Assembly: GCA_021775555.1 (NCBI GenBank)
Contig: JAJFHP010000067.1
Location: forward strand, 1-64,000
Direction: 5' to 3'
Length of the DNA stretch: 64,000 nt
Source of the DNA: Hyphomicrobiales bacterium
GTDB lineage: Bacteria; Pseudomonadota; Alphaproteobacteria; Rhizobiales; Methyloligellaceae
This document shows positions 42,621-51,650 of this stretch, in pieces. Below the pieces are notes generated by a model that made no database searches, had not been told where the DNA came from, and saw nothing but the letters and a program-made list of their open reading frames with translations. Within the stretch, counting starts at the first letter, position 1. Each line of letters opens with the position of its first letter. The position numbers were made by a program, and so were the translations under genes.

Positions 42621-43444
42621 CCCGCCGCTGCCTCTCTCTCGAGTTTGGTGCGCCGGCGGGGACGCTTCCTGGTCTCATCCTCGTCATGACCGACGGTCGT
42701 GCTCCAGTCCTCTTCACCGTAAATCTGAGTCAAAACTTCTTCAGTCAATTCATCGGGTTTGCCATCGAACACGATGTTGCCGTCGGCGAGGCCAACGACC
42801 CGGTCGGCATGCGCCTGCGCCAGTGGAACATCATGGATGTTCAGGAGCGCCGGCGTACCACTTTCATGCGCCAACTTGACAATGATTCGCATGATCTGAC
42901 GTGAGGTTTTGGGATCAAGGCTCGCGGTCGGTTCGTCGATCAGCAGGAGGTCTGGCTGCTGCATCAGCGCGCGGGCAATCCCCACGCGTTGACGCTGCCC
43001 ACCCGAAAGCGCATCGGCTCGTGTATTCTCGTAGCCCTCTAACCCGACACGGTCCAGCAGCTGATATGCCGCCTGGACATCATCAGGCGGGTAGTTCCGG
43101 CGAAAGGTACGCCAGAAACCGACATAGCCAAGACGGCCGGACAGCAGGTTCTCCATCACGGTCAGGCGTTCGACCAGGTTATATTCCTGGAAGATCATGC
43201 CCATGCGCCGACGAGCCCGGCGAAGCTCACGCCGGCCAAGTTTGGTGACGTCTGTCCCATCGAGAATGATTGAGCCGGTCGTCGGTTCAACGAGGCGGTT
43301 GATGCAACGGATCAGCGTTGATTTACCGGCGCCTGAGGGACCAATAATGGCAACGACCTGCGGTTCGTCGATGCTAAGATTCACACCATGCAGCGCTTTG
43401 AGCCCGGTCGGGTATTGTTTAACGAGGTCGGTGATTGTCAGCAT
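42617..43444 (-). CDS. phnC: phosphonate/phosphate-type ABC transporter ATPase
   Basis: A 275-residue ATPase with Walker [10 protein letters not shown] (35-43), a Q-loop in [14 protein letters not shown], the signature LSGGQRQR and Walker [14 protein letters not shown]. The H-loop is in [14 protein letters not shown], typical of PhnC. The acidic-basic tail after residue 245 ([17 protein letters not shown]) is an extension. A 32-base palindrome separates it from the binding-protein gene upstream. Confidence 0.92.
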   Translation of the reverse strand: MLTITDLVKQYPTGLKALHGVNLSIDEPQVVAIIGPSGAGKSTLIRCINRLVEPTTGSIILDGTDVTKLGRRELRRARRRMGMIFQEYNLVERLTVMENLLSGRLGYVGFWRTFRRNYPPDDVQAAYQLLDRVGLEGYENTRADALSGGQRQRVGIARALMQQPDLLLIDEPTASLDPKTSRQIMRIIVKLAHESGTPALLNIHDVPLAQAHADRVVGLADGNIVFDGKPDELTEEVLTQIYGEEDWSTTVGHDEDETRKRPRRRTKLEREAAAG

Positions 43445-43459
43445 GGCTCACATCTTATG

Positions 43460-43491
43460 CCGGACCGGAGGCCATATGGCTTCCGGTCCGG
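43460..43491 (-). terminator. 32-base palindrome between phnD and phnC
   Basis: CCGGACCGGAGGCCAT (43460-43475) is followed directly by ATGGCTTCCGGTCCGG (43476-43491), pairing at 15 of 16 positions plus one wobble. It starts 11 bases after the phnD stop on the transcribed strand. There is no T run, so mRNA stabilisation or partial attenuation that favours phnD is more likely than full termination. Confidence 0.65.
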
Positions 43492-43502
43492 TACTCAGGT
43501 CT

Positions 43503-44540
43503 CTAATTCTTCTTTTTCTTCTTCTTCTTGAGCTTCAGGCCAGCCAGTGCGTCATCGGTATATTTCACACCGTTGGTTTCCTGGATTGTCCGGATGTCGG
43601 ACCAGTGCTCCTTGAAGGTAATGGGTATGAATTTGTCCGACTTCTTGCCGAACTCCTTCTTAAGTGCCGTGCCAGTCCAGTCGAACGTCAAAAACGCATC
43701 AGTGATCTGTTTTTGCAGTTCCGGTTTCAGATTGTAGGCATACCCGTAGGACGTGGTCGGGAACAGACGTGACTGCCAGATGACGCGCAGATCGTCCTTG
43801 TTCACGACGCCCTTGTCATGCATCCGGTCGAGTACAGAGGAGGCCACCGGTGCGGCATCGTAATCCTTGTTGGCAACGCCCATGATCGAATTGTCGTGCT
43901 TGCCGGAATAGTTGACCTTGTAGTCCTTGTCCGGCACCACGCCCATCGACTTGAACAGGGCCCGCGGCGCCTGATTGCCTGAATTGGACGACGGTGTGAC
44001 ATGGGCGATCTTGCGGCCTTTCATGTCCGACACTTTCTTGATGTCGGTGTCTTTGTGGGTGATGAGTTGCAGGCGATAACCGAACTGACCGTCAGCTTTA
44101 CCCATGATGGCGATCGGCACATAACCAGCCAGATTCACACCAAACACGGTCGGGCCGGTGGAAATGCCCGCAACATGCAGACGTCCTGAGCGCATTGCCT
44201 CGACTTGTGCTGCGTAGGATTCAGCGCCGTACCACTTGACCTTCTTACCGGTTTTCTTGGCCATGTAGTCCATGAACTCGGTGAACACATTCTCATAGAC
44301 CGAGGGGTCCTCAACGGGCGTGTAAGAGAATACCAATGTGTCCGGATCGAGCAGCTTTGAGGCATCCGTCGGCGTGTCAGCGACCAGATCGCCATTGTCA
44401 TCGCAAAAGCGGGTATCGAGATTTCCGCGGTTCTTACAGGCAGCGGAAACTGGGGTGGCGGCGGTGATTGCGAATGCTATGGCACCCGTCGCAAAGATAC
44501 CGGCGCTCAGGAATCGCCGCAATTTTACAAACATACTCAT
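43503..44540 (-). CDS. phnD: phosphonate/phosphate-type ABC substrate-binding protein
   Basis: A 345-residue periplasmic protein of the PhnD/PtxB group. I place the start at the ATG 44540 because GGGAGGAAATA precedes it. The signal peptide (about 1-32) ends in PVSA before ACKNRG. LVFSYTPVEDPSVYENVFTE and HVTPSSNSGNQAPRALF match the ligand-binding lobes; the SSNSG loop binds the oxyanion. The C-terminus is an unusual LKLKKKKKKKN tail, encoded by a run of AAG/AAA codons. Phosphonate, phosphite or phosphate are all possible ligands. Confidence 0.9.
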   Translation of the reverse strand: MSMFVKLRRFLSAGIFATGAIAFAITAATPVSAACKNRGNLDTRFCDDNGDLVADTPTDASKLLDPDTLVFSYTPVEDPSVYENVFTEFMDYMAKKTGKKVKWYGAESYAAQVEAMRSGRLHVAGISTGPTVFGVNLAGYVPIAIMGKADGQFGYRLQLITHKDTDIKKVSDMKGRKIAHVTPSSNSGNQAPRALFKSMGVVPDKDYKVNYSGKHDNSIMGVANKDYDAAPVASSVLDRMHDKGVVNKDDLRVIWQSRLFPTTSYGYAYNLKPELQKQITDAFLTFDWTGTALKKEFGKKSDKFIPITFKEHWSDIRTIQETNGVKYTDDALAGLKLKKKKKKKN

Positions 44541-44714
44541 TATTTCCTCCCTGTGATTTTTGTCATCACGACGGTATCTTTCGTTCACAGCACCGCCATT
44601 GTTCAGACCTGCACATATTGCGCATTTTGAGTATTACAAAGCGGCTCACATAATACAAAGAAGAAGTATGGATGCACCTTGCTGGCCGCAACAATTGCGT
44701 AATTTTTTCCCTCC

Positions 44715-45521
44715 TCAGCGCACCTCGAGCAAGGCACGGGCGAGCTCGGTAAAACCTGAACCTGAAGGTGCGTTTGTGACATATGCGGGCTCGGTATCAA
44801 GATGGTCGCGGAATTCCAGGAGATTGGCGACGCCGATGGCGTTCTGGAAAAAACCGAACATCGGTGCATCGTTTGGCGAGTCGCCGGCAAACACGATCTT
44901 CTCATTTTCCTTTTCTGGATCTATGCCGAATTCCTCGGTCAGAAGACGCGTTGTCATGGTCAGTTTGTCATAGTCGCCAAACCATCCATTGACGTGGATC
45001 GAGCTGATCTTGGCATGGGCGCCTGCCTCCTTGAACAATTCAACGATACGCATCACATCGCTCTCAGCCAGTGCGGGAACATCCTCACAATAATCGATCG
45101 TGAGATCGGCTTCGCGGCAGAACTGGTCAGTGGATATCGCAGCGCCCGGTATTTCATTCACGATATGCCGGCCCAGTTTTTCCAGCCGCTCGCGGTTCCG
45201 GGCCCGCGTCGCTTCATTTTCAACATAACGGCGGATCATGCGGCGTGCCGAATGGTCGTAGCGGTAGTAGAATGCGCCATTCTCGCCGACCACCCCATCG
45301 ACAGGCCACATGCGGGCAATATGATCGCACCAGCCGGCGGGCCGTCCGGTGATCGCTGCCGTTTTCAGACCCGCGCTCTGCAACTCCTCGAGTGCGCCAT
45401 AGGCCTGGGAGGTGAGCCGGCCCCCGGTGGTCAGGGTGTCGTCGATATCGAACAGCACAAACCGGATGTCGCGGCGCTCATCTGCAGGGAACTCCGTCAG
45501 GGGTTTTAGCTTGGGGTGCAT
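44715..45521 (-). CDS. HAD-superfamily phosphatase (Cof/IIB type)
   Basis: From the ATG at 45521 the protein has 268 residues; a GTG at 45548 is an alternative without a clear ribosome site. FDIDDTL gives the catalytic aspartates D25 and D27, AITGRPAGW is motif II, and GDSPNDAPMF is motif IV. The cap insertion (about 95-190) is of the type IIB kind found in sugar and glycerate phosphatases. Last in the Ugp-like operon, just after the EEP gene, it may dephosphorylate glycerol phosphate or a related product. That role is inferred. Confidence 0.85.
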   Translation of the reverse strand: MHPKLKPLTEFPADERRDIRFVLFDIDDTLTTGGRLTSQAYGALEELQSAGLKTAAITGRPAGWCDHIARMWPVDGVVGENGAFYYRYDHSARRMIRRYVENEATRARNRERLEKLGRHIVNEIPGAAISTDQFCREADLTIDYCEDVPALAESDVMRIVELFKEAGAHAKISSIHVNGWFGDYDKLTMTTRLLTEEFGIDPEKENEKIVFAGDSPNDAPMFGFFQNAIGVANLLEFRDHLDTEPAYVTNAPSGSGFTELARALLEVR

Positions 45522-45548
45522 ACAACTCGTAATCCTGGTTTTCTTCAC

Positions 45549-46415
45549 TCAATCATAAACATCCGCGAGACGCAGCATCAGGGGTTGATGGTCCGAGGCA
45601 TTTGTCTGCGTATCGACAATGACGTCTTCGGCGTTACGCGCAATGGCATCTGTAATAAAAAAATAATCGCGGCAATGGGGGCCCTTTGGCCACTGGTCAT
45701 GGTCATGGATCCCACAAGTTGGATCATGGGGGCAGTCAGAATGGATTACCCGCCAGGCATCCTGGAAGCGAAACATATTGTCGTGGAATGGCGCGAGCAT
45801 CGCGTCATATTCATTGAAATCTATCTCCATGTTGAAATCACCGCAGATGACGCAATCCTCTGGCCTGACAAGAGTCTGGTATGGCCCTTCTTCATCAACC
45901 AGCGGTGGGGCCTGTATGTTTGAAACAATCTCGGCATGGAGGGCTCTCAAGTGCTCGATCTGGGCCACACGCTGTTTCGCGGAATGATATTCGAGATGCG
46001 TGTTTATCACCCGCAAGGGGCCATTTGCAGTTGCAACACTTATCTCAGTTGCCTGGCGCGCCATGTGGCGAATGCCACTTTCAGCCGGTTGCGGTAGAGG
46101 GTGGTGAAAAACCGAGTGTATGGGCAGACGCGTCAAAGTTGCATTGCCGAATTGCCAGCGTGGTTGAGTGTCATCTTTGCCAGCTTCAACAGCGGCACCG
46201 AAAACCACCTCATAGTCCGGAAACAAGGCTGATATCTCTGCAATCTGGTCTGGCGCGGGTCCATCCTCGACAAGCTGGAGATGTGTAGAGAGTTCCTGGA
46301 GGCAGATGACATCCGGGTTACACATGTCGTCAATCACTTTGGCAATCCTCTCCAGCGAGACGACCCCGTCGGTGCCCTTGCCGTTCTGAATGTTCCAGCT
46401 AAGGAGAATTGTCAT
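45549..46415 (-). CDS. endonuclease/exonuclease/phosphatase (EEP) family protein
   Basis: A 288-residue member of the EEP fold, metal-dependent phosphodiesterases and phosphatases. The motifs SWNIQNG (N8), ICLQELS (E41), NTHLEYHS, CGDFNMEID and SDHQPL supply the expected Asn, Glu, His and Asp ligands. No signal peptide is present, so it acts in the cytosol. Its start overlaps the permease stop by four bases. In this operon a glycerophosphodiesterase function is more likely than DNA repair, with imported glycerophosphodiesters as substrate; this is inference. Confidence 0.83.
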   Translation of the reverse strand: MTILLSWNIQNGKGTDGVVSLERIAKVIDDMCNPDVICLQELSTHLQLVEDGPAPDQIAEISALFPDYEVVFGAAVEAGKDDTQPRWQFGNATLTRLPIHSVFHHPLPQPAESGIRHMARQATEISVATANGPLRVINTHLEYHSAKQRVAQIEHLRALHAEIVSNIQAPPLVDEEGPYQTLVRPEDCVICGDFNMEIDFNEYDAMLAPFHDNMFRFQDAWRVIHSDCPHDPTCGIHDHDQWPKGPHCRDYFFITDAIARNAEDVIVDTQTNASDHQPLMLRLADVYD

Positions 46416-47242
46416 TTAATTCCCGCATACATGAAGGATTGGACGAACTGTCGCTGGAATAGCAGGAAGGCGATCAGCAACGGTGCTACCGATAACAAGG
46501 TTGCTGCTGAAATAATCGACCAGTCGATACCTGACTCAGGGGATGCAAAAATGCCAAGTCCCACGGTCAGTGGGCGCGTTTCAACCGAATTGGTGATGAT
46601 CAGGGGCCACAGGAAATTGTTCCAGTGGTGTGAGATCGAAACCAGGCCGAAGGCCAGATATGTCGGTCGTGCAAGCGGAACATAGACTTTCATCAAAATG
46701 CCGAACATCCCGCAGCCCTCCAGCCGGGCTGCTTCCTCAAGTTCCTTGGGTGTTGACTTGAAGGCCTGCCGCAGCAGGAAGATGCCGAAGGCGCTGGCCA
46801 TGTAGGGCAGGCCAATGCCGACAATGGTATCGACAAGGTTCAGGCTGGCCAGGGTGCCGTAATTTTCGACAATCAGAATTTCCGGCGTGATCATCAACTG
46901 CATCAGCACCAGGGCGAAGGCGACATTGCTGCCGAAAAAGCGGTATCGGGCAAAGGCATAGGCTGCCAGCGTTCCAACGACCAGCTGGGCACTCAGCAGC
47001 ATGGTGACCAGGATAAAGGTGTTGAGTCCATAGCGAAGGAACGGCGCCTGAGACAAAGCCTCCCGGAAATTCTCCAGGGTCAGGGGCGCAAAAATATCGA
47101 AGTGGATGGCATATTCGCCAGAATGAAATGCGGCCCAGAAGGCATATAACAACGGCGAGATCCACAACAAAGCAAGCACCCAGGCCGCCACGGTTTCCAG
47201 CGTGTCGTAAAAGTTCCAGCCCTTTGATGTGGTCACGCTCAT
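46412..47242 (-). CDS. carbohydrate/glycerol-phosphate ABC permease (UgpE/MalG type)
   Basis: A 276-residue permease. It has six hydrophobic segments and the conserved EAARLEGCGMFGILMKVYVPLARP loop, and a C-terminal end FQRQFVQSFMYAGIK typical of UgpE/MalG-type subunits. It overlaps both neighbours by four bases (upstream permease and downstream EEP gene). Confidence 0.9.
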   Translation of the reverse strand: MSVTTSKGWNFYDTLETVAAWVLALLWISPLLYAFWAAFHSGEYAIHFDIFAPLTLENFREALSQAPFLRYGLNTFILVTMLLSAQLVVGTLAAYAFARYRFFGSNVAFALVLMQLMITPEILIVENYGTLASLNLVDTIVGIGLPYMASAFGIFLLRQAFKSTPKELEEAARLEGCGMFGILMKVYVPLARPTYLAFGLVSISHHWNNFLWPLIITNSVETRPLTVGLGIFASPESGIDWSIISAATLLSVAPLLIAFLLFQRQFVQSFMYAGIK

Positions 47243-48123
47243 CGGTAGTGAATCCTCCGGTCGAGTAGGAAGAATTGCACCAGGGCCATGATCGCCAACA
47301 GGGCGAGAAGCACCACCGTCAGCGTGGCTGCATAGTTGGTATCGAAGTAGGAAAAGGCGCTTTCAAAAATATAATAGAGCAGCAGGTTGCTGGCATTGTC
47401 TGGTCCGCCCTTGGTCAGCACGAACAGATGGTCAACCAGCTTGAAGGAGTTCAGCACGGCGTTTATCAGCACGAACAACGTGGTCGGCATGAGCAGCGGG
47501 AACAGGACACGACGGAAGAAATACCAGCGCGACGCTCCTTCGAGCCTTGCTGCCTCGCGCAACTCAGGCGGCACATGCTGCAGGGCGGCAAGATAAAAGA
47601 TCATGAAAAACCCGGCTTCCTTCCACACCGTCATGATGATGATGGCTGGAAGCACTGTTTTGGGATCGCCCAGCCAGTTATGTCCGGAGATACCAAACCA
47701 GCTCGATATCTGGTCGATCAGGCCAATATCGGGCGAATAGAAAAACAGCCAGATATTGGCTACCGCGATCATGGGCAGAATGGTCGGTGTGAAATAGGCC
47801 ATGCGCACAAATGAGCGCCCGGGCATTGCGCGGTTGACGAGCAGCGCCATTGAAATTGCCAGGATAATGGAAGTGGGAATGGTCCCGAGAGCGAACCACA
47901 GATTATTGTACAGGACTTTCCAGAAAATCGGGTCCGCGTACATCGACTCGTAGTTTGCCAACCCGACAAAACGTGAAGGCCGGATCACCGTGCCCTTGGA
48001 AAAAAGACTGTCGATGATGGTCTTTATAGTCGGGTAATGCGTAAAGGCAACGAGCAGGATGGCTGCCGGGGTTAGCAGCAGCCAGCCATGTACATGCCTC
48101 ATGAGATTTCGCGATGGATGCAT
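47239..48123 (-). CDS. carbohydrate/glycerol-phosphate ABC permease (UgpA/MalF type)
   Basis: A 294-residue permease with the loop LREAARLEGASRWYFFRRVLFPLL and the downstream TKGGPDNASNLLLYYIFESAF, diagnostic of UgpA/MalF-like subunits. It begins 77 bases after the binding-protein gene, beyond a GC-rich stem-loop, and is coupled to the second permease by a four-base overlap. Confidence 0.9.
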   Translation of the reverse strand: MHPSRNLMRHVHGWLLLTPAAILLVAFTHYPTIKTIIDSLFSKGTVIRPSRFVGLANYESMYADPIFWKVLYNNLWFALGTIPTSIILAISMALLVNRAMPGRSFVRMAYFTPTILPMIAVANIWLFFYSPDIGLIDQISSWFGISGHNWLGDPKTVLPAIIIMTVWKEAGFFMIFYLAALQHVPPELREAARLEGASRWYFFRRVLFPLLMPTTLFVLINAVLNSFKLVDHLFVLTKGGPDNASNLLLYYIFESAFSYFDTNYAATLTVVLLALLAIMALVQFFLLDRRIHYR

Positions 48124-48159
48124 TTTTTTCTCAATCGCGGTGGTTCTTTTAAAGAATTT

Positions 48160-48193
48160 GGGGGAACGGGGCGGGAGGTCTGCCCCGCTCCCC
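48160..48193 (-). terminator. stem-loop between binding-protein and permease genes
   Basis: On the transcribed strand GGGGAGCGGGGC (48193-48182) pairs with GCCCCGTTCCCC (48172-48161), a 12-bp stem with one G-U pair and a nine-base loop. It begins seven bases after the binding-protein stop and ends 37 bases before the permease start. No long T run follows. It probably stabilises the upstream message or reduces read-through. Confidence 0.65.
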
Positions 48194-48200
48194 TCTCATG

Positions 48201-49493
48201 CTAGCGGTAGGCCTTCAGCAGCCGGTCGGCGGTTGCCTGAGCTTCTTTCATTGCCGCTTCCGGTGTCTTGGTTCCGGTCAGGGCTGACTGGATTGCGTCA
48301 TCCAGCGCCTTGCGCACCCTGCCGGTCTGGAAGGTCGACAACTCTGCCGTTGCATATTTCAGCTGGTCGCGGGCCACTGCTGCATATGGGAAGCCTTTGA
48401 CATATTCCTTCAGCTTGGCGTTGTCATAGGCTGACTGGCTGACACCCATATAGCCGGTCTTCATGGACCATGCAGCGGAGCGCGCCGGGTTGGTCATATA
48501 CTTGATCAACTTCATTGAAGCGGTGCGTTCCTCAGGCGTGGTCTTCTTGAAAATGTAGAAGTTGCCACCGCCTGTCGGCGTGCCACGGCGTTTGTTGGCG
48601 GGCAGCATCGCGACGCCAAAGTCGAACTTGGCCTTTTTCTTGACGACAGTCAGGTTGCCCGTCGAATGCCACATGATGGCGGTTTTGCCTTCAAGGAAGT
48701 TCTTGCGCAGGGTGCCCCATTCAATGGTGCCCGATGGCATGACCTTGTACTTGGATCCCAGGTCTTTCCAGAACTGCAGCGCCTCGACCGTGGCCGGTGC
48801 ACTGAAGTTGGTTTTGTTGCCGGCGCCATTCATCAGCACCTGGTCATTCTGCATGCTGAGCGCTCCGAACATCCAGTAGGGATAGCCCGTTGACGGGATC
48901 ATCATGCCCCACTGGGAACCGTCACTCTTGGTGAGTTTCTTGCCTGCTGAAACCAGTTCATCCCAAGACGCGGGGGCCTTTTCCGGGTCCAGTCCTGCAG
49001 CCCTGAACGCATCCTTGTTGTAATACATCACAATGGTTGAACGCTGGAACGGAATGCCCCAGGTCTTTCCCCTGGTGACGCCATTTTGCATCAATGTCGG
49101 GTAGAAGGATTTCAGCCAGGCCTTGTCTTCAGCAGTCTTGACCACATCATCGAAGGGGATGATGGCGTCCTGTTCGATCAGTTCGTAAAGATCAATGGAG
49201 AACATCACTGAGAGCTGTGCCGGCTTGCCGCTCTTCAGGGCTGCCAGGGCCTTGATGCGCGCATCATTATAGTTGCCTGCATAAATGGCTTTGACGTTGA
49301 TGCTGGGATTCTCTTTCATGAAACCCGCAACCATGCCGTCGACAATCTTGGTCAATGGACCACCAACCGCGACCGGGTAATACATGGTCAGATTGGTATC
49401 GGCCCGGGCAGTGGCCGGGGTGCCGGCGACTGCAATGGACAGGCAGGCTGCCATTGTCGTGCCGGTGAGTGTCTTCTTGAGTATATTGAGCAT
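48201..49493 (-). CDS. ABC substrate-binding protein, UgpB-like
   Basis: A 430-residue extracellular solute-binding protein (family 1). I choose the ATG at 49493, which has GGGAGGAG eight bases upstream; the frame above it is not a credible extension. The signal peptide (about 1-32) ends at ARADTNLTMYY. Segments IPFQRSTIVMYYNKDAFRAAGLDPEKAPASW and KTGYMGVSQSAYDNA correspond closely to UgpB. Together with glpD, glpK and a DeoR regulator nearby, glycerol-3-phosphate or a glycerophosphodiester is the best guess for the ligand. Confidence 0.88.
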   Translation of the reverse strand: MLNILKKTLTGTTMAACLSIAVAGTPATARADTNLTMYYPVAVGGPLTKIVDGMVAGFMKENPSINVKAIYAGNYNDARIKALAALKSGKPAQLSVMFSIDLYELIEQDAIIPFDDVVKTAEDKAWLKSFYPTLMQNGVTRGKTWGIPFQRSTIVMYYNKDAFRAAGLDPEKAPASWDELVSAGKKLTKSDGSQWGMMIPSTGYPYWMFGALSMQNDQVLMNGAGNKTNFSAPATVEALQFWKDLGSKYKVMPSGTIEWGTLRKNFLEGKTAIMWHSTGNLTVVKKKAKFDFGVAMLPANKRRGTPTGGGNFYIFKKTTPEERTASMKLIKYMTNPARSAAWSMKTGYMGVSQSAYDNAKLKEYVKGFPYAAVARDQLKYATAELSTFQTGRVRKALDDAIQSALTGTKTPEAAMKEAQATADRLLKAYR

Positions 49494-49579
49494 CAGATAA
49501 AACTCCTCCCTTACTGCTGGTTTCAACTTCCAAGGATCGATTTTTCGATCCCGTTCGCTGCGTCGGCATTTCCTGAATG

Positions 49580-50635
49580 TCATGCCGACGCTGACGGTTT
49601 GGCATCTATGCCACCCCGCCTTATTCCTTCCTCGTCAAACAGATGAATGTCGTCGGCGTTCCAGGTGATGTGAAGCGTCTCACCGGGTACGGCGTTTGTC
49701 CTTCCGTCAATCCGCGCCATCAGGTTTTGCTTTCCATGGCGCAACCGTAGGACGGTTTCGGCCCCCATATAGTCGACAGCGCTGATTTTTACGGACAAAC
49801 CCTTGTCCGCGATGCTGATATTCTCCGGGCGCACACCCAGCTGCCAGCCTGGTGACCCGGACGGGATAGCGCCGTTCAATGCGCCGCGATCCTTGATCTG
49901 GTCGATGCGCAATACATTCATTGGCGGCATGCCGAGGAAGCGGGCAGAGAATGTCGTAGACGGTGTCTCGTAAAGCTCGGAAGGTTTGCCGATCTGCTCA
50001 ACCCGCCCGTCTTTCAGCAGCACAACCTGGTCAGCCAGGGACATGGCTTCGGTCTGGTCATGGGTCACATAGACCATGGTCAATTTCAGTTTTCTCTGAA
50101 GGATGTGGATCTCGTCGCGCATTTCGGCGCGCAATTTGGCGTCGAGGTTCGACAAGGGCTCGTCCATCAGGCAGACCGGCTGATCAGCAACGATGGTCCG
50201 TGCAAGCGCCACTCGCTGGCGCTGCCCTCCGGACAGGTTGGCGGGCTTGCGATCCAGTAACTCCTCCAGGCCAACCATGCGCGCTGCCTCTTGCAGCCGC
50301 TTGTCCCTCACAGCCTGTTCCACTTTGCGGACCTTCAGGCCAAAAAGGATATTCTCCCTCACATTCAAATGAGGAAACAGCGCGTATGACTGAAACACCA
50401 TCGAGACACCGCGTTTGGCCGCATCCTTGTGCGTGACATCCTGCCCGTTGATATGCACCTGGCCCGAACTGACATCTTCCAGGCCGGCAATCATGCGCAG
50501 AAGAGTGGACTTGCCACATCCAGATGGCCCCAGGAGCACCGTCAAGCTTCCCTGCGGCACGTCGAACGAAACGTCGTCGACGGCACGAATGTCTCCCCAG
50601 TGCTTGGCAAGATTGCGGATTTCGATACCCGTCAT
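49580..50635 (-). CDS. ABC transporter ATPase, UgpC/MalK type
   Basis: A 351-residue ATPase with Walker A GPSGCGKST (about 36-44), LSGGQRQR, Walker B CLMDEPLSNLDAKLR and the C-terminal TOBE regulatory domain (about 235-345). GVRPENISI is the usual MalK/UgpC marker. The ATG at 50635 overlaps the regulator stop by four bases. It lies upstream of the binding-protein gene, so the operon order is regulator, ATPase, binding protein, two permeases, EEP, HAD. Confidence 0.92.
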   Translation of the reverse strand: MTGIEIRNLAKHWGDIRAVDDVSFDVPQGSLTVLLGPSGCGKSTLLRMIAGLEDVSSGQVHINGQDVTHKDAAKRGVSMVFQSYALFPHLNVRENILFGLKVRKVEQAVRDKRLQEAARMVGLEELLDRKPANLSGGQRQRVALARTIVADQPVCLMDEPLSNLDAKLRAEMRDEIHILQRKLKLTMVYVTHDQTEAMSLADQVVLLKDGRVEQIGKPSELYETPSTTFSARFLGMPPMNVLRIDQIKDRGALNGAIPSGSPGWQLGVRPENISIADKGLSVKISAVDYMGAETVLRLRHGKQNLMARIDGRTNAVPGETLHITWNADDIHLFDEEGIRRGGIDAKPSASA

Positions 50636-51408
50636 TGGGATGGGTCTCCTCCGCAAATCACCAGCTCGGTATCCGACTTGGCCAGGACTTCGAGAATGCT
50701 TTCGGGTGGATTGGTGTTGCAGAACACCTTCGTCGCCTCGCCAATCTGGCCGCCTCGCACATGGGCAGCGCGTCCGAATTTGGTATGGTCGAGAACCAGG
50801 AAAGTTATCCTGCTGTTCTCATGAATGAGTTTCCGAGCCCGCACTTCCTCATCTGTAAAATCAAGCAGGGTTCCGTGTTCACCAACACCGGCGACGCCAT
50901 AGATGCCTATGTCAAACATGTAGGATGACAGGAAGTCCTCCATACCTGCGCCGAGAATGTCGCGGTCTGTGTTGCGCAAACGACCACCCGCAATATTCAC
51001 CTCGAACGTAGGATTGGCGCAGGACAGCATGGCGATATTGAGATTGTTGGTGAACACACGCAACCGTTCGTGCTGCAGTAGAGCCTCGGCGACAACTTGA
51101 GGTGTAGTGCCGATGCTGAAGGCCAGAGATGAGGCGTTTGGAACATGGCGTGAAACCTCGCGGGCAATGGCCTGCTTGGCGCCACGGGCCAGGATCTGCC
51201 GCGACCCGTATGCCAGGTTTCCTGTATCGCTGGGGCGTTCAATGCCACCGTGCCGCCTCCGGGCCATCCCGTGATCGCACAAGGTATTCAGATCGCGCCG
51301 GATGGTCTGTGTGGTGACGTCGAAACGCTCGGAAAGCACGTCCACGGTCAAAAAGCCGTTTTCGCGTACCAGTTCAGCAATTTCCGCCTGCCGTTCCGAC
51401 AGATCCAT
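50632..51408 (-). CDS. DeoR-family regulator (GlpR-like)
   Basis: From the ATG at 51408 (GGAG upstream; a GTG at 51429 is less likely) the protein has 258 residues. The N-terminal DeoR helix-turn-helix reads LSERFDVTTQTIRRDLNTL, and the C-terminal sugar-phosphate sensor domain contains the SSLAFSIGTTPQVVAEAL phosphate-binding segment. GlpR senses glycerol-3-phosphate, which suits a gene located between glpD and the Ugp-like transporter. Three TTTTCAnnTGAA-like sites lie in the divergent gap upstream. Confidence 0.9.
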   Translation of the reverse strand: MDLSERQAEIAELVRENGFLTVDVLSERFDVTTQTIRRDLNTLCDHGMARRRHGGIERPSDTGNLAYGSRQILARGAKQAIAREVSRHVPNASSLAFSIGTTPQVVAEALLQHERLRVFTNNLNIAMLSCANPTFEVNIAGGRLRNTDRDILGAGMEDFLSSYMFDIGIYGVAGVGEHGTLLDFTDEEVRARKLIHENSRITFLVLDHTKFGRAAHVRGGQIGEATKVFCNTNPPESILEVLAKSDTELVICGGDPSQ

Positions 51409-51456
51409 CGCCTTATCTCCTGCAGGCACTCATAAGTCTGTGAACTGTGCCATATA

Positions 51457-51522
51457 ATTTTCAAATGCGCATCAAAAATTTTCATATGAATTCATATATG
51501 TAGAATAATATTTTCATTTGAA
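51457..51522. promoter_or_regulatory. three GlpR-type operator-like sites
   Basis: Three related sites occupy the divergent gap between the DeoR regulator and glpD: ATTTTCAAATG (51457-51467), TTTTCATATGAA (51479-51490, a TTCATATGAA palindrome) and TTTTCATTTGAA (51511-51522). The spacing between the second and third is 32 bases, about three helical turns. They suit cooperative binding by the adjacent GlpR-like protein and control of both directions. Confidence 0.65.
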
Positions 51523-51650
51523 CTTTATGTGACAGTATGAGAAGTTTTTTTTACACCCGGAACAGGTCATAAAACTCTGCTCAAGCACCACATTTACGAT
51601 CCGGTTCCCAGCAGCAAGAGTTTGGTCGGGGTCATGGCAATGAGGATGAA

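Noticed and set aside
44541..44714. Pho box upstream of phnD
   Set aside because: TGTCAT occurs once, but no second half-site follows at the required 11-base spacing.
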